DNA of 32,226 bases from an uncultured Porphyromonadaceae bacterium (GCA_900541555.1 UQKE01000021.1:1-32226); one strand, 5' to 3'; numbered from the stretch's first letter, positions 15,243-24,692 are shown. The notes: a model not told the origin generated them from the letters alone. Translations and numbers: made by a program.

Positions 15243-15512
15243 ATGAGTCGATCATTAAAAAAGGGCCCATATATCAGCGTGAAGCTCGAAAAGAAGGTGA
15301 GCGCAATGGAGGCGAGCGGCAAGAAGTCGGTTATCAAGACTTGGTCGCGCGCATCGATGATTGCTCCGGAATTCGTAGGGCATACATTCGCTGTGCATAA
15401 TGGAAATAAGTTCATTCCCGTCTACGTTACGGAAAACATGGTAGGACACAAGCTCGGGGAATTTGCTCCGACTCGCGTGTTCCGCGGCCATGCCGGCAAC
15501 AAGAAGAAATAA
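15243..15512 (+). CDS. rpsS: 30S ribosomal protein uS19
   Basis: 89 residues. S19 is in the 30S head beside S13 and contacts the A-site finger region. Seen: [21 protein letters not shown], and [23 protein letters not shown] in outline, with [12 protein letters not shown] near the end. It lies between rplB and rplV in the standard order. Confidence 0.99.
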   Translation: MSRSLKKGPYISVKLEKKVSAMEASGKKSVIKTWSRASMIAPEFVGHTFAVHNGNKFIPVYVTENMVGHKLGEFAPTRVFRGHAGNKKK

Positions 15513-15553
15513 CGTGCGGGGCATTTTTTTGAAATAAAAAAGAATTAAATACA

Positions 15554-15964
15554 ATGGGTGTAAGAAAAAGAAACTCAGCCGAAAAAATCAAGGAAGCCCG
15601 GAAAGAAACGTACGGCGCGAAATTGCGCAACGTTCCTTCTTCGCCGCGCAAAATGCGCTATGTGGCAGATATGGTTCGCGGGATGGAGGTGTTCAAAGCT
15701 CTCGGAGTGCTTCGCTATTCCAATAAGGAAGCCGCTTCGAAAGTGGAGAAACTTTTGCGTTCCGCAATAGCCAACTGGGAACAGAAAAACGAGCGCAAGG
15801 CAGAAAACGGGGAGTTGTACATCACTACGATATTCGTGGATGCCGCTCCGATGTTGAAACGTCTGCGCACTGCTCCGCGAGGACGGGGTTACAGAATCAG
15901 AAAACGTTCGAACCACGTTACATTGTTCATCGGTACAAAAACTAACGCTAAAAAGGAAGCATAA
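15554..15964 (+). CDS. rplV: 50S ribosomal protein uL22
   Basis: 136 residues, longer than E. coli (110) because of an N-terminal extension common in Bacteroidota. L22 lines the exit tunnel. Seen: [18 protein letters not shown], the tunnel hairpin region with [20 protein letters not shown], and the end SNHVTLFIG. The tunnel loop is present without visible deletion or duplication, the changes linked to macrolide resistance elsewhere. Confidence 0.98.
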   Translation: MGVRKRNSAEKIKEARKETYGAKLRNVPSSPRKMRYVADMVRGMEVFKALGVLRYSNKEAASKVEKLLRSAIANWEQKNERKAENGELYITTIFVDAAPMLKRLRTAPRGRGYRIRKRSNHVTLFIGTKTNAKKEA

Positions 15965-15967
15965 GAA

Positions 15968-16696
15968 ATGGGACAGAAAGTAAATCCAATAAGCAATCGC
16001 TTAGGCATCATCAGAGGTTGGGATTCTAACTGGTATGGTGGAAAGAAATACGGTGATTCTTTGCTTGAGGACTCGAAGATCCGGAAGTATCTTAATGCTC
16101 GCCTGGCAAAAGCAAGTGTATCGCGTATCGTAATTGAAAGAACTCTGAAGTTGATCACCATCACGGTGTGCACTTCTCGCCCGGGCTTGATCATAGGCAA
16201 AGGCGGACAAGAAGTGGACAAGCTGAAAGAGGAATTGAAGAAAATCACAGACAAAGACGTCCAAATCAACATTTTCGAAGTGAAACGTCCGGAGCTCGAC
16301 GCTCAATTGGTGGCAAGCAACATTGCCCGCCAGATTGAGGGCAAAATTGCATATCGTCGCGCTGTGAAAATGGCTATCGCTTCGACGATGCGCGCCAATG
16401 CGGAAGGCATCAAGGTGCAAGTGAGCGGACGTTTGAACGGAGCGGAAATGGCCCGTTCGGAAATGTTCAAGGAAGGCCGCACGCCGCTTCATACGTTCCG
16501 TGCCGACATCGACTATGCTTTGGTGGAGGCGTTGACGAAAGTAGGACTGATCGGTGTGAAAGTTTGGATTTGCCGTGGCGAAGTCTATGGCAAACGCGAT
16601 TTGGCTCCTTCGTTTGTGAATAGCGGAAAAGACAATCGCGGGGGCGCTCCTCGCGGGCGCAAAGGCGGTTTCCGCGAAAAGAAAAACAATCGTTAA
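15968..16696 (+). CDS. rpsC: 30S ribosomal protein uS3
   Basis: 242 residues. S3 forms part of the mRNA entry site and its helicase. Seen: [21 protein letters not shown], the KH-domain motif [16 protein letters not shown], and in the C-terminal domain [14 protein letters not shown] and [10 protein letters not shown] basic tail with [12 protein letters not shown] closes it. It begins 3 bp after rplV ends. Confidence 0.99.
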   Translation: MGQKVNPISNRLGIIRGWDSNWYGGKKYGDSLLEDSKIRKYLNARLAKASVSRIVIERTLKLITITVCTSRPGLIIGKGGQEVDKLKEELKKITDKDVQINIFEVKRPELDAQLVASNIARQIEGKIAYRRAVKMAIASTMRANAEGIKVQVSGRLNGAEMARSEMFKEGRTPLHTFRADIDYALVEALTKVGLIGVKVWICRGEVYGKRDLAPSFVNSGKDNRGGAPRGRKGGFREKKNNR

Positions 16697-16718
16697 ACCG
16701 ACTTGAAATTACAGAACA

Positions 16719-17150
16719 ATGTTACAACCAAAGAAAACAAAATTCAGAAGACAACAAAAGGGTCGCATGAAAGGCTATGCTCATCGCGGCAACCAGTTGG
16801 CTTTTGGTTCGTTCGGTATAAAATCGCTTGAATCCAAATGGATTACAAGCCGTCAGATAGAAGCTGCCCGTGTGGCTGTGACACACTACATGCAGCGTCA
16901 AGGACAAATCTGGATTAGAATATTTCCGGACAAGCCAATCACAAAGAAGCCGGCCGAGGTGCGTATGGGTAAAGGAAAAGGTAACCCTGAGGGCTTTGTG
17001 TCGCCGGTAACGCCGGGACGCATCTTGATTGAAGTGGAAGGCGTAAGCTATGAAATTGCAAAAGAAGCATTGCGCTTGGCCGCACAGAAACTTCCCGTCA
17101 CGACGAAATTCATTGTTAGACGCGATTACGATCCAACTCAAAACGTGTAA
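16719..17150 (+). CDS. rplP: 50S ribosomal protein uL16
   Basis: 143 residues. L16 helps place A-site tRNA on the 50S subunit. Seen: [19 protein letters not shown], then [18 protein letters not shown], then [16 protein letters not shown], a conserved basic loop, and TTKFIVRR. Standard position between rpsC and rpmC. Confidence 0.99.
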   Translation: MLQPKKTKFRRQQKGRMKGYAHRGNQLAFGSFGIKSLESKWITSRQIEAARVAVTHYMQRQGQIWIRIFPDKPITKKPAEVRMGKGKGNPEGFVSPVTPGRILIEVEGVSYEIAKEALRLAAQKLPVTTKFIVRRDYDPTQNV

Positions 17151-17160
17151 TTTTTAGGAT

Positions 17161-17358
17161 ATGAAGAAGGAAGAAATAAAAGAATTGGGCACGAAGGAAC
17201 TTCGCGACCGTTTGGAAGTGGCAGAAAAAGAATATCTGCAATTGAAAATCAATCACTCGATCTCTCCTCTCGACAATCCGTCGAAAATCACGTTGGATAG
17301 AAGAATGATTGCGCGCATGAAAACAGAATTGCGCATGAGAGAACTTAACGAAAAATAA
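17161..17358 (+). CDS. rpmC: 50S ribosomal protein uL29
   Basis: 65 residues, two long helices. L29 sits near the tunnel exit by L23. Seen: [32 protein letters not shown], and [15 protein letters not shown]. Lies 10 bp after rplP and 11 bp before rpsQ. Confidence 0.97.
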   Translation: MKKEEIKELGTKELRDRLEVAEKEYLQLKINHSISPLDNPSKITLDRRMIARMKTELRMRELNEK

Positions 17359-17369
17359 TCCCAAAGGCA

Positions 17370-17627
17370 ATGGAAGAAAGAAATTTACGTAAAGAAAGAA
17401 TCGGGGTTGTTTCCAGTAACAAGTGCGATAAGACCATCACAGTCATGGTCAAGTGGAAGGAAAAACATCCAATCTACGGAAAATTTGTCAACAAGACAAA
17501 GAAATACTACGCTCACGACGAAAAGAACGAATGCAACATCGGCGACAAGGTTCGTTTGATGGAAACTCGTCCTCTGAGCAAGACGAAAAGATGGAGATTA
17601 GTAGAAATTATTGAAAAAGCTAAGTAA
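17370..17627 (+). CDS. rpsQ: 30S ribosomal protein uS17
   Basis: 85 residues. S17 is an OB-fold protein that binds 16S rRNA early in assembly. Seen: [38 protein letters not shown], and the basic strand [20 protein letters not shown]. Ends 2 bp before rplN. Confidence 0.98.
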   Translation: MEERNLRKERIGVVSSNKCDKTITVMVKWKEKHPIYGKFVNKTKKYYAHDEKNECNIGDKVRLMETRPLSKTKRWRLVEIIEKAK

Positions 17628-17629
17628 TC

Positions 17630-17995
17630 ATGATACAGACTGAATCTCGATTGACCGTTGCGGATAACAGCGGCGCCAAAGAGGCGTTGTGTATCCATGT
17701 TTTGGGAGGCACAGGCCGTCGATATGCTACGGTAGGCGACATCATCGTTGTGTCGGTGAAGAGCGTCGTACCGTCGTCTGACGTGAAAAAAGGCACTGTG
17801 TCGAAAGCAGTAATCGTCAGAACGAAAAAAGAAATCCGTCGTCCCGACGGCAGCTACATTCGTTTCGACGACAATGCGTGCGTGTTATTGAATAATGCAG
17901 GTGAAATTCGGGGCAGCCGCATCTTCGGCCCGGTAGCGCGTGAATTGCGTGCAACCAACATGAAGATCGTATCGTTGGCGCCGGAAGTTCTTTAA
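17630..17995 (+). CDS. rplN: 50S ribosomal protein uL14
   Basis: 121 residues. L14 contributes to an intersubunit bridge and is the docking site of the silencing factor RsfS. Seen: [55 protein letters not shown] in outline, and [10 protein letters not shown]. First gene of the spc part, without a visible promoter. Confidence 0.99.
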   Translation: MIQTESRLTVADNSGAKEALCIHVLGGTGRRYATVGDIIVVSVKSVVPSSDVKKGTVSKAVIVRTKKEIRRPDGSYIRFDDNACVLLNNAGEIRGSRIFGPVARELRATNMKIVSLAPEVL

Positions 17996-18013
17996 AACTG
18001 AAAACAAAGAGTA

Positions 18014-18334
18014 ATGAGCAAGTTGCATATTAAAAAAGGAGATACCGTTTATGTAAATGCCGGGAACGACCGCGGCAAGACGGGACGAGTGCTTTCGGTG
18101 CTTGTTTCAAAAAACAAAGCGGTTGTGGAAGGTATCAATATGGTGTCGAAAAGCACCAAGCCGAGTGCCAAGCACCCGCAAGGTGGCATTATTAAAAAAG
18201 AAGCGCCTGTCCATGTTTCGAATCTGAATCTTCTCGATCCCAAAAGCGGCAAGCCCACACGGATCGGTCGTCGGAGAAACGCGGAAGGCAAGTTAGTACG
18301 TTATTCTAAAAAATCAGGAGAGGAGATTAAATAA
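18014..18334 (+). CDS. rplX: 50S ribosomal protein uL24
   Basis: 106 residues. L24 starts 50S assembly. It has the KOW motif: [20 protein letters not shown], then [22 protein letters not shown] and later [14 protein letters not shown]. The stop overlaps the rplE ATG by one base (TAATG), which suggests coupled translation. Its last codons carry AGGAG-like bases ahead of rplE. Confidence 0.98.
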   Translation: MSKLHIKKGDTVYVNAGNDRGKTGRVLSVLVSKNKAVVEGINMVSKSTKPSAKHPQGGIIKKEAPVHVSNLNLLDPKSGKPTRIGRRRNAEGKLVRYSKKSGEEIK

Positions 18335-18882
18335 TGAGCAGTGTAACTCTTAAAAAAGACTATGCAGAAAGAATAGTACCGGCTCTTGTGAAAGAGTTCA
18401 ATTATTCTTCGGTGATGCAAGTGCCCCGCCTGACGAAAATTGTCATCAACCAAGGGTTGGGCATCGCGACAGCCGACAAGAAGGTGATCGAAACTGCCGT
18501 TGCAGAATTGACGGCGATTACCGGACAGAAGGCGGTTCCCACGTTGTCGAAAAAAGACATATCCAACTTCAAGGTGCGCAAAAAAATGCCGATTGGCGTG
18601 CGTGTGACGCTTCGCCGCGAACGCATGTATGAGTTCTTGGAACGATTGGTACGTATCGCGCTTCCGCGCATCCGCGACTTCAAAGGCATCGAAAGCAAGC
18701 TTGACGGCCGCGGCAACTACACATTGGGTATCACGGAGCAAATCATATTCCCTGAAATCAATATAGACACGATTTCTAAATTGATGGGCATGAATATCAC
18801 TTTCGTGACGACAGCCAAGACCGACGAGGAAGGTTTCGCATTGCTGAAACAATTCGGTTTACCGTTTAAAAACGCTAAATAA
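18334..18882 (+). CDS. rplE: 50S ribosomal protein uL5
   Basis: 182 residues. L5 binds 5S rRNA and contacts P-site tRNA. Seen: [60 protein letters not shown] in outline, and [16 protein letters not shown]. It shares one base with the rplX stop. Confidence 0.98.
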   Translation: MSSVTLKKDYAERIVPALVKEFNYSSVMQVPRLTKIVINQGLGIATADKKVIETAVAELTAITGQKAVPTLSKKDISNFKVRKKMPIGVRVTLRRERMYEFLERLVRIALPRIRDFKGIESKLDGRGNYTLGITEQIIFPEINIDTISKLMGMNITFVTTAKTDEEGFALLKQFGLPFKNAK

Positions 18883-18891
18883 AAAGGATAT

Positions 18892-19191
18892 ATGGCAAAA
18901 GAATCAATGAAAGCCCGCGAGGTGAAGCGGGCAAAGCTCGTAGCCAAATATGCAGAGAAGCGTGCAGCGTTGAAGAAAATCGTGAATACCGGCGATCCGG
19001 CAGAAGCTTATGCCGCAGCACGGAAACTTCAATCGATTCCCAAAAACGCTTGTCCCGCGCGGATGCATAACCGTTGCAAATTGACAGGTCGTCCGAAAGG
19101 CTACATGCGCCAATTTGGAATTTCAAGAATTCAATTCCGCGAAATGGCATCTGCCGGAATGATTCCGGGCGTTAAAAAAGCGAGCTGGTAA
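18892..19191 (+). CDS. rpsN: 30S ribosomal protein uS14, zinc-free long form
   Basis: 99 residues, the long form. S14 lies in the 30S head with S3 and S10. Seen: [15 protein letters not shown], then [21 protein letters not shown] and a final [14 protein letters not shown]. The four-cysteine zinc ribbon of the short form is absent (only two isolated Cys), so this is the zinc-independent type. A 66-bp gap with a hairpin follows before rpsH. Confidence 0.98.
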   Translation: MAKESMKAREVKRAKLVAKYAEKRAALKKIVNTGDPAEAYAAARKLQSIPKNACPARMHNRCKLTGRPKGYMRQFGISRIQFREMASAGMIPGVKKASW

Positions 19192-19214
19192 AAAATAAAC
19201 AGAGAGTATTAAAT

Positions 19215-19241
19215 ATTGTCCGGAGCGGAATCCGGATCAAT
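19215..19241 (+). promoter_or_regulatory. Hairpin in the rpsN-rpsH gap
   Basis: ATTG-TCCGGA (19215-19224) pairs with TCCGGA-t-CAAT (19231-19241) around a 6-nt loop: ten pairs and one bulged T. No T run follows. This gap is one of the larger ones in the spc part, and the hairpin ends 16 bp before the rpsH ATG. It could be a protein-binding or processing site. Confidence 0.5.
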
Positions 19242-19257
19242 TTAAACAATAAAAAAT

Positions 19258-19656
19258 ATGACTGATCCAATAGCAGATTATTTGACAAGATTGAGAAATG
19301 CCATCATGGCGCAACACCGTGTGGTGGAAGTGCCGGCCTCAAACTTGAAAAAAGAGATTACAAAGATTCTCTTCGAAAAAGGCTATATTCTTAACTATAA
19401 GTTTATAGAGGGTGAGACTCCCGGAGGGACAATAAAAATTGCCTTGAAATACGACCCTGTCGATAAGGTAAATGCGATTAAATGTCTGAAACGCGTTTCG
19501 CGTCCGGGTTTGCGTCAGTACACCGGATACAAGGACATGCCGAGAGTTTTGAACGGGCTTGGAATTGCCATTCTTTCAACGTCGAAAGGCATTATGACCA
19601 ACAAAGAAGCGTTGGCGCAAAAGATTGGCGGAGAAGTTCTATGTTACATTTATTAA
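19258..19656 (+). CDS. rpsH: 30S ribosomal protein uS8
   Basis: 132 residues. S8 binds helix 21 of 16S rRNA and is the spc operon repressor in E. coli. Seen: MTDPIADYLTRLRNA, VPASNLKKEITKIL, RVSRPGLRQYTGYKD, GLGIAILSTSKGIMTNKEA in outline, and GGEVLCYIY at the end. In E. coli its mRNA target lies at rplE; here the nearest structured gap is just upstream of rpsH itself. Confidence 0.99.
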   Translation: MTDPIADYLTRLRNAIMAQHRVVEVPASNLKKEITKILFEKGYILNYKFIEGETPGGTIKIALKYDPVDKVNAIKCLKRVSRPGLRQYTGYKDMPRVLNGLGIAILSTSKGIMTNKEALAQKIGGEVLCYIY

Positions 19657-19660
19657 CAAG

Positions 19661-19665
19661 GGAGG
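19661..19665 (+). promoter_or_regulatory. Shine-Dalgarno sequence deciding the rplF start
   Basis: GGAGG lies 7 nt before the ATG at 19673 and just after the rpsH stop. It supports that ATG over an in-frame start 16 codons upstream inside rpsH. Confidence 0.65.
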
Positions 19666-19672
19666 AACTGAT

Positions 19673-20227
19673 ATGTCAAGAATAGGAAAAGCTCCGGTAA
19701 TCATACCCGCAGGGGTTACTGTGAAAGTAGAGAATAATACGGTATTTGTGAAAGGACCGAAAGGACAGCTTTCGCAAGAAATCCATTCGGACATCAACGT
19801 GGCAGTGGAAGATGGCCGCGTGGTCGTGACTCGTCCTACCGACGACATCGAGCATCGCGCACACCACGGCCTTGTTCGCGCATTGATCCACAACATGGTG
19901 GTCGGCGTGTCCGAAGGATATAAAAAGGAAATGGAATTGGTAGGCGTGGGCTATCGCGCTTCGTCCAACGGTCAAGTGTTGGAGTTGTCGTTAGGCTACT
20001 CGCATGCAATATATTTCAAACTTCCGCCGGAAGTGAAAGTGGAAGCGAAAACAGAAAGAAACAAGAATCCGTTGATTATGCTTGAATCATGCGACAAACA
20101 ATTGCTTGGTCAAGTATGCGCGAAGATTCGTTCGCTGCGCAAACCGGAGCCTTATAAAGGAAAAGGTATTAAGTTTGTCGGCGAGGTTATTCGTCGCAAA
20201 TCCGGAAAATCGGCAAGTGCTAAATAA
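19673..20227 (+). CDS. rplF: 50S ribosomal protein uL6
   Basis: 184 residues from [16 protein letters not shown]6 sits near the GTPase-associated centre. Two related beta-domains are visible; the second has [15 protein letters not shown] sequence ([18 protein letters not shown]), [10 protein letters not shown], and the conserved end [20 protein letters not shown] in outline. The frame is open upstream into rpsH, but all homologues begin at MSRIGK and a GGAGG stands before it. Confidence 0.98.
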   Translation: MSRIGKAPVIIPAGVTVKVENNTVFVKGPKGQLSQEIHSDINVAVEDGRVVVTRPTDDIEHRAHHGLVRALIHNMVVGVSEGYKKEMELVGVGYRASSNGQVLELSLGYSHAIYFKLPPEVKVEAKTERNKNPLIMLESCDKQLLGQVCAKIRSLRKPEPYKGKGIKFVGEVIRRKSGKSASAK

Positions 20228-20241
20228 TTAAATTGACGACT

Positions 20242-20583
20242 ATGGTAACGAAGCAAGAAAGAAGAAATAAAATCAAGGCACGTATTCGTGGAAAAGTGTC
20301 GGGCACTGCCGAGCGTCCTCGCATGACGGTGTTTAGAAGCAACAAGCAAATTTATGTTCAGCTTGTAGACGACAGTGAAGGCAAAACCATCGTTTCCGCT
20401 TCATCGAAAGGCATGGAAGGCGGAACAAAAACGGAAATTGCCGCAAAAGTGGGACAAGCTATTGCCGAAAAGGCATTGGCTGCCGGCGTTACGACGGTTG
20501 TGTTCGACCGCAACGGTTATTTGTTCCATGGCAGAGTTAAATCATTGGCTGATGCAGCACGCAACGGCGGACTTAAATTTTAA
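20242..20583 (+). CDS. rplR: 50S ribosomal protein uL18
   Basis: 113 residues from the ATG at 20242; a TTG three codons earlier is less likely. L18 with L5 binds 5S rRNA. Seen: [34 protein letters not shown], and [20 protein letters not shown] with the usual ending GGLKF. It lies between rplF and rpsE in standard order. Confidence 0.98.
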   Translation: MVTKQERRNKIKARIRGKVSGTAERPRMTVFRSNKQIYVQLVDDSEGKTIVSASSKGMEGGTKTEIAAKVGQAIAEKALAAGVTTVVFDRNGYLFHGRVKSLADAARNGGLKF

Positions 20584-20588
20584 AGATC

Positions 20589-21107
20589 ATGGCAATTAGA
20601 AATAACAGAGTAAAATCTACGAACGATATTGAATTGAAAGACCGTCTTGTGGCTATCAATCGCGTGACGAAAGTGACCAAGGGCGGACGCGCGTTCAGCT
20701 TTGCGGCTATTGTTGTTGTCGGCGACGAAAACGGCATTGTCGGTTGGGGTCTCGGTAAGGCAAACGAAGTGACTGCTGCAATCGCCAAAGGCGTTGAAGC
20801 AGCCAAGAAGAATTTGATTCGTGTGCCGGTCCACAAAGGCACTATCCCTCACGAACAAGCTGCGAAATTTGGCGGAGCGCGAGTGATTTTGAAACCGGCC
20901 TCGCAAGGTACGGGAGTGAAAGCCGGCGGTGCAATGCGTGCCGTGTTGGAGAGCGTCGGCATCACCGATGTGCTTGCAAAGTCGAAAGGCAGCTCAAACC
21001 CGCACAATTTGGTTAAGGCGACGATTCTTGCCTTGAACGAAATGCGTAGCCCGATGATGGTGGCGCAAAACAGGGGAGTATCGTTGGACGTGGTGTTTAA
21101 TGGATAA
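20589..21107 (+). CDS. rpsE: 30S ribosomal protein uS5
   Basis: 172 residues. S5 acts in decoding accuracy and with S3 and S4 at the mRNA entrance. Seen: [40 protein letters not shown] in outline, [19 protein letters not shown], and [12 protein letters not shown]. The rpmD gene follows 13 bp later; an in-frame ATG inside the rpsE end (21100) is not its start. Confidence 0.99.
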   Translation: MAIRNNRVKSTNDIELKDRLVAINRVTKVTKGGRAFSFAAIVVVGDENGIVGWGLGKANEVTAAIAKGVEAAKKNLIRVPVHKGTIPHEQAAKFGGARVILKPASQGTGVKAGGAMRAVLESVGITDVLAKSKGSSNPHNLVKATILALNEMRSPMMVAQNRGVSLDVVFNG

Positions 21108-21120
21108 AAAACAAGGAAAC

Positions 21121-21300
21121 ATGGCAACGATAAAGATAAAACAAGTGAAAAGCCGTATCGGGTGTCCTGCTGTTCAGAAGCGTACTCTCGACGCGCTTGG
21201 ATTGAGAAAAATGAATCATGTAGTGGAGAAAGAAGCAACTCCCGACATTTTAGGTATGGTTAAACGAGTTCGTCACCTTGTGGAAGTGACGAACGCTTAA
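21121..21300 (+). CDS. rpmD: 50S ribosomal protein uL30
   Basis: 59 residues from MATIKIKQVKSRIG. A small 50S protein. The middle shows KRTLDALGLRKMNHVVEKE, and the end VKRVRHLVEVTNA is typical. The start at 21121 fits the family; a frame seven codons longer would overlap the rpsE stop. Confidence 0.97.
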   Translation: MATIKIKQVKSRIGCPAVQKRTLDALGLRKMNHVVEKEATPDILGMVKRVRHLVEVTNA

Positions 21301-21313
21301 AAGAGAAGAAACT

Positions 21314-21760
21314 ATGGATTTAAGCAATTTAAAACCGGCAGCGGGTTCGACATTTACTCGCAAAAGAATCGGACGTGGTCCGGGTTCGGGCAAGGGAGGA
21401 ACTTCCACTCGTGGTCACAAAGGCGCTAAGCAACGTTCCGGATATTCGAGAAAAATCGGATTTGAAGGTGGACAAATGCCTTTGCAACGTCGCGTCCCGA
21501 AATTTGGTTTCAAAAATATCAACCGAGTTGAATATAAAGCGATTAATCTGGACGTTTTGGAGAAGCTCGCGACAGCCAAGAGCTTGACGAAAATCTCGGT
21601 GGCAGATTTAGTCGAAGCCGGCATCATTTCCGGAAAGCAAAAAGTGAAGATTCTTGCCAAAGGAGCATTGACAGTGAAATTGGACGTAGAAGCCGATGCA
21701 TTCTCGAAGAAAGCGGAAGAAATGATTGCTGCCGCAGGCGGTTCGATTCAAAAACGATAG
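21314..21760 (+). CDS. rplO: 50S ribosomal protein uL15
   Basis: 148 residues. L15 extends a long basic arm into the 50S core. Seen: LSNLKPAAGSTFTRKRIGRG, then GSGKGGTSTRGHKGAKQRSG, then FEGGQMPLQRRVPKFGF. The second half is the globular domain with AKGALTVKLDVEADAFSKKA in outline. It ends 3 bp before secY. Confidence 0.98.
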   Translation: MDLSNLKPAAGSTFTRKRIGRGPGSGKGGTSTRGHKGAKQRSGYSRKIGFEGGQMPLQRRVPKFGFKNINRVEYKAINLDVLEKLATAKSLTKISVADLVEAGIISGKQKVKILAKGALTVKLDVEADAFSKKAEEMIAAAGGSIQKR

Positions 21761-21763
21761 GCG

Positions 21764-23104
21764 ATGAGATTAGTTGATACCATAAAAAATATTTGGAAAA
21801 TAGAAGATTTGCGCAAACGTCTTGTCGTGACTTTTCTATTGATCCTTGTCTATCGAGTGGGGTGCTACGTGGTGCTTCCCGGTATCGACCCGAATCAATT
21901 GGCGGGGCTTCGCGATTTCACTGATCGCGGCTTGATGCAATTGTTGGATATGTTTTCCGGCGGTGCATTTTCCCAAGCGTCGATTTTCGCTTTGGGAATT
22001 ATGCCCTACATCACTGCTTCCATCGTGATCCAACTTTTAGGCATGGTGCTTCCCTCTTTCCAGAAGCTGCAACGCGAAGGAGAGAGCGGACGGATGAAAA
22101 TCAATCAGTATACGCGTTATTTGACGGTATTGATTCTTCTTCTCCAAGCTCCTGCTTATTTGTTCAACCTTGAGGTGCAAGTGAATGGCGCAAAGGCCGG
22201 AACAATCGATCTGACATTCCTCGATAAGACTTATATGACGATCATTCTTGCAGCAGGCAGCATGTTTATCATGTGGCTCGGAGAGAGAATCACGGATAAG
22301 GGTATCGGAAACGGTATTTCGTTCATTATCCTTATCGGTATCATCGCTCGCCTTCCGGGAGCGTTTATCGAAGAGTTCATGGGACGTGTCACTTCGGCGC
22401 AAGGCGGTTTGGTCATGTTGGTGATTGAAATTGTGTTGCTGTTTGCAGTGATCCTCGGTGCTGTGCTTTTGGTGCAAGGCACTCGCAAAGTGCCGGTGCA
22501 ATATGCAAAACGCATCGTGGGAAACAAGCAATACGGCGGCGCACGCCAATACATTCCGTTGAAAGTGAATGCTGCCGGCGTGATGCCGATCATTTTCGCG
22601 CAAGCTATCATGTTCATTCCTCTGACGTTGGCCGGTTTCGGCTCGAGAGGAGAGGGCAGCTCGTTTGTAGCGGCTTTGACCGACATGAATGGATTTTGGT
22701 ATAATTTGATTTATTTCTTTATGATTGTGGCGTTTACGTATTTCTATACGGCAATCACAGTTCGTCCGACTCAAATGGCCGACGACATGAAACGCAACAA
22801 TGGATTCATCCCGGGCGTGAAGCCGGGCAAGAAAACGGCAGATTATCTTGATTCCATCATGTCGCGCATCACCCTTCCGGGATCTATTTTCCTCGGAATA
22901 GTAGCAATCATGCCGGCTTTTGCCAGCATTTGCGGCGTGACACACGGTTTCGCGCAATTTTTTGGCGGAACGTCGTTGCTGATCATGGTGGGCGTTGTGC
23001 TTGATACGTTGCAGCAAATAGAGAGCCATTTGCTGATGCATCATTACGACGGGTTGATGAAGTCAGGAAAATTGAAAGGACGCACGACCGGTGCGGGTTA
23101 CTAA
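21764..23104 (+). CDS. secY: Protein translocase channel subunit SecY
   Basis: 446 residues with about ten membrane segments. SecY is the protein-conducting pore of the inner membrane and exports signal-peptide proteins such as the two T9SS cargos in this window. Seen: IKNIWKIEDLRKRLVVTFLL at the start, the plug region with LLDMFSGGAFSQASIFALGI, MPYITASIVIQLL, GIGNGISFIILIGI, and cytosolic loop KRIVGNKQYGG. The C-terminal end has MHHYDGLMKSGKLKGR. It is placed in the spc part as in most bacteria; no adk lies between it and map. Confidence 0.98.
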   Translation: MRLVDTIKNIWKIEDLRKRLVVTFLLILVYRVGCYVVLPGIDPNQLAGLRDFTDRGLMQLLDMFSGGAFSQASIFALGIMPYITASIVIQLLGMVLPSFQKLQREGESGRMKINQYTRYLTVLILLLQAPAYLFNLEVQVNGAKAGTIDLTFLDKTYMTIILAAGSMFIMWLGERITDKGIGNGISFIILIGIIARLPGAFIEEFMGRVTSAQGGLVMLVIEIVLLFAVILGAVLLVQGTRKVPVQYAKRIVGNKQYGGARQYIPLKVNAAGVMPIIFAQAIMFIPLTLAGFGSRGEGSSFVAALTDMNGFWYNLIYFFMIVAFTYFYTAITVRPTQMADDMKRNNGFIPGVKPGKKTADYLDSIMSRITLPGSIFLGIVAIMPAFASICGVTHGFAQFFGGTSLLIMVGVVLDTLQQIESHLLMHHYDGLMKSGKLKGRTTGAGY

Positions 23105-23122
23105 TCGGTTTGACTGCAAACG

Positions 23123-23890
23123 ATGATTTATCTGAAAACAGATGAAGAAATAGAGTTGATGCGAGTGAGTAATCTCTTGGTCGGCCGTACGCTTGGAGAG
23201 TTGTCCAAGTGGATAGCCCCGGGGATTACCACGCTGAAGCTCGACAAAATAGCAGAAGAGTTCATTAGGGACAATGGCGGCGTGCCCGGCTTTTTGGGCT
23301 ACGGGGGATTTCCCGGAACAATATGCGTTTCTGTCAACGAGACAGTGGTGCATGGCATCCCGTCCAACCAGACATTGCGCGAAGGCGACATTGTTTCGAT
23401 CGACTGCGGAGCCGTGGTCGATGGCTACAATGGCGATTCGGCCTACACGTTTCCTGTGGGAGAGGTGGAGCCTCGCGTGAAGGAGCTTCTTGAAGTGACA
23501 AAAGAGTCGCTTTATAGGGGCATCGAGCAAGCAGTGGAGGGCAATCGCATCGGACATATCGGACATGCGATCCAAGACTATTGCGAGCATCGCGGCTTTA
23601 CCGTTGTCAGGGAAATGACCGGACATGGAATCGGCAAGAAACTGCATGAAGATCCGGCAGTGCCCAATTACGGACGCCCCGGAGTCGGCCCGCTCATCAA
23701 GAACGGAATGTGCATTGCGATAGAGCCCATGATCAATATGGGCAGCCGCAATATCGTAATCGAACAGGACGGGTGGACTTGCCGGACAAAAGATCGGAAA
23801 CCGTCGGCCCATTTTGAGCACACCGTGGCAATACGCAACGGGAAAGCTGAAATACTTTCTTCATTTGAGTTTATTGAAGCGAATAAATAA
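23123..23890 (+). CDS. map: Methionine aminopeptidase, type I
   Basis: 255 residues. It removes the N-terminal methionine from new proteins. All metal ligands are present: Asp94 (SIDCG), Asp105 (NGDSA), His168 (GHGIG), Glu201 (AIEPM) and Glu232 (FEHT), and substrate-binding His77 (VVHGIP). No N-terminal zinc-finger extension, so it is the plain bacterial form. It sits 18 bp after secY and 30 bp before infA. Confidence 0.98.
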   Translation: MIYLKTDEEIELMRVSNLLVGRTLGELSKWIAPGITTLKLDKIAEEFIRDNGGVPGFLGYGGFPGTICVSVNETVVHGIPSNQTLREGDIVSIDCGAVVDGYNGDSAYTFPVGEVEPRVKELLEVTKESLYRGIEQAVEGNRIGHIGHAIQDYCEHRGFTVVREMTGHGIGKKLHEDPAVPNYGRPGVGPLIKNGMCIAIEPMINMGSRNIVIEQDGWTCRTKDRKPSAHFEHTVAIRNGKAEILSSFEFIEANK

Positions 23891-23920
23891 AATTAGGATA
23901 AATCGAGAAAATTATCATCT

Positions 23921-24139
23921 ATGTCGAAACAAGCAGCGATAGAACAAGACGGAGTAATCGTGGAGGCATTGTCCAACGCGATGTTCCGGGTGGAATTGGA
24001 AAACGGGCATCAAATCACGGCCCACATTTCCGGAAAAATGCGTATGCATTATATCAAAATTCTGCCGGGCGACAAGGTAAAAGTGGAAATGTCGCCTTAT
24101 GATCTGACCAAAGGTCGAATTGCTTTTAGATACAAATAA
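23921..24139 (+). CDS. infA: Translation initiation factor IF-1
   Basis: 72 residues, the usual length. IF-1 is an OB-fold protein occupying the A site during initiation. Seen: [40 protein letters not shown] in outline, [20 protein letters not shown], and final FRYK. Between map and rpmJ. Confidence 0.98.
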   Translation: MSKQAAIEQDGVIVEALSNAMFRVELENGHQITAHISGKMRMHYIKILPGDKVKVEMSPYDLTKGRIAFRYK

Positions 24140-24152
24140 AAACGAAAATACA

Positions 24153-24269
24153 ATGAAAGTAAGAGCATCTGTAAAGAAACGCACTCCGGATAGCAAGATT
24201 GTCAGAAGGAAAGGTCGCGTGTATGTTATTAACAAGAAAAACCCAAAGTATAAACAACGTCAAGGATAA
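24153..24269 (+). CDS. rpmJ: 50S ribosomal protein bL36, zinc-free form
   Basis: 38 residues: begins [15 protein letters not shown] and ends [12 protein letters not shown]. In the zinc-binding form of E. coli, positions 11, 14, 27 and 33 are Cys, Cys, Cys and His; here they are Thr, Ser, Asn and Tyr, so no zinc can be held. This is the form usual in Bacteroidota. It is small enough to be missed by length filters. It lies 13 bp after infA. Confidence 0.96.
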   Translation: MKVRASVKKRTPDSKIVRRKGRVYVINKKNPKYKQRQG

Positions 24270-24275
24270 TTTTAT

Positions 24276-24283
24276 TATTTTTG
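24276..24283 (+). promoter_or_regulatory. Possible internal -7 box before the alpha genes
   Basis: TATTTTTG fits TAnnTTTG and lies 19 bp before the rpsM ATG. There is no TTTG at the right distance upstream, and the surrounding A/T-rich sequence makes chance matches likely. Confidence 0.3.
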
Positions 24284-24302
24284 CGAAAAATTATTATAGT
24301 TT

Positions 24303-24683
24303 ATGGCAGTAAGAATAGTTGGTGTAGACTTGCCCCAAAATAAGAGAGGAGAAATTGCCCTGACCTATATTTTCGGCATCGGGCGCAGCTCAGCTAATAA
24401 AATTTTGGCGAAAGCTGGCGTTGACAAAAATATCAAGGTGCAGGATTGGACCGACGCGCAAGCAGCGGCTATCCGCGAAGAAATCGGAGCAAACTACAAA
24501 GTAGAAGGAGATCTCCGTAGCGAGATACAATTGAATATCAAACGGTTGATGGATATCGGCTGCTATCGCGGCATCCGTCATCGCCTTGGGCTTCCGGTGC
24601 GCGGCCAAAGCACAAAAAATAATGCCCGCACGCGCAAAGGCCGTAAAAAGACAGTCGCTAATAAGAAGAAAGCTACTAAATAA
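24303..24683 (+). CDS. rpsM: 30S ribosomal protein uS13
   Basis: 126 residues. S13 lies at the top of the 30S head and contacts P-site tRNA and L5. Seen: [20 protein letters not shown] in outline, [35 protein letters not shown] segment, and [17 protein letters not shown], the tRNA-contacting tail. First gene of the alpha part. Confidence 0.99.
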   Translation: MAVRIVGVDLPQNKRGEIALTYIFGIGRSSANKILAKAGVDKNIKVQDWTDAQAAAIREEIGANYKVEGDLRSEIQLNIKRLMDIGCYRGIRHRLGLPVRGQSTKNNARTRKGRKKTVANKKKATK

Positions 24684-24692
24684 AATTAAAGT

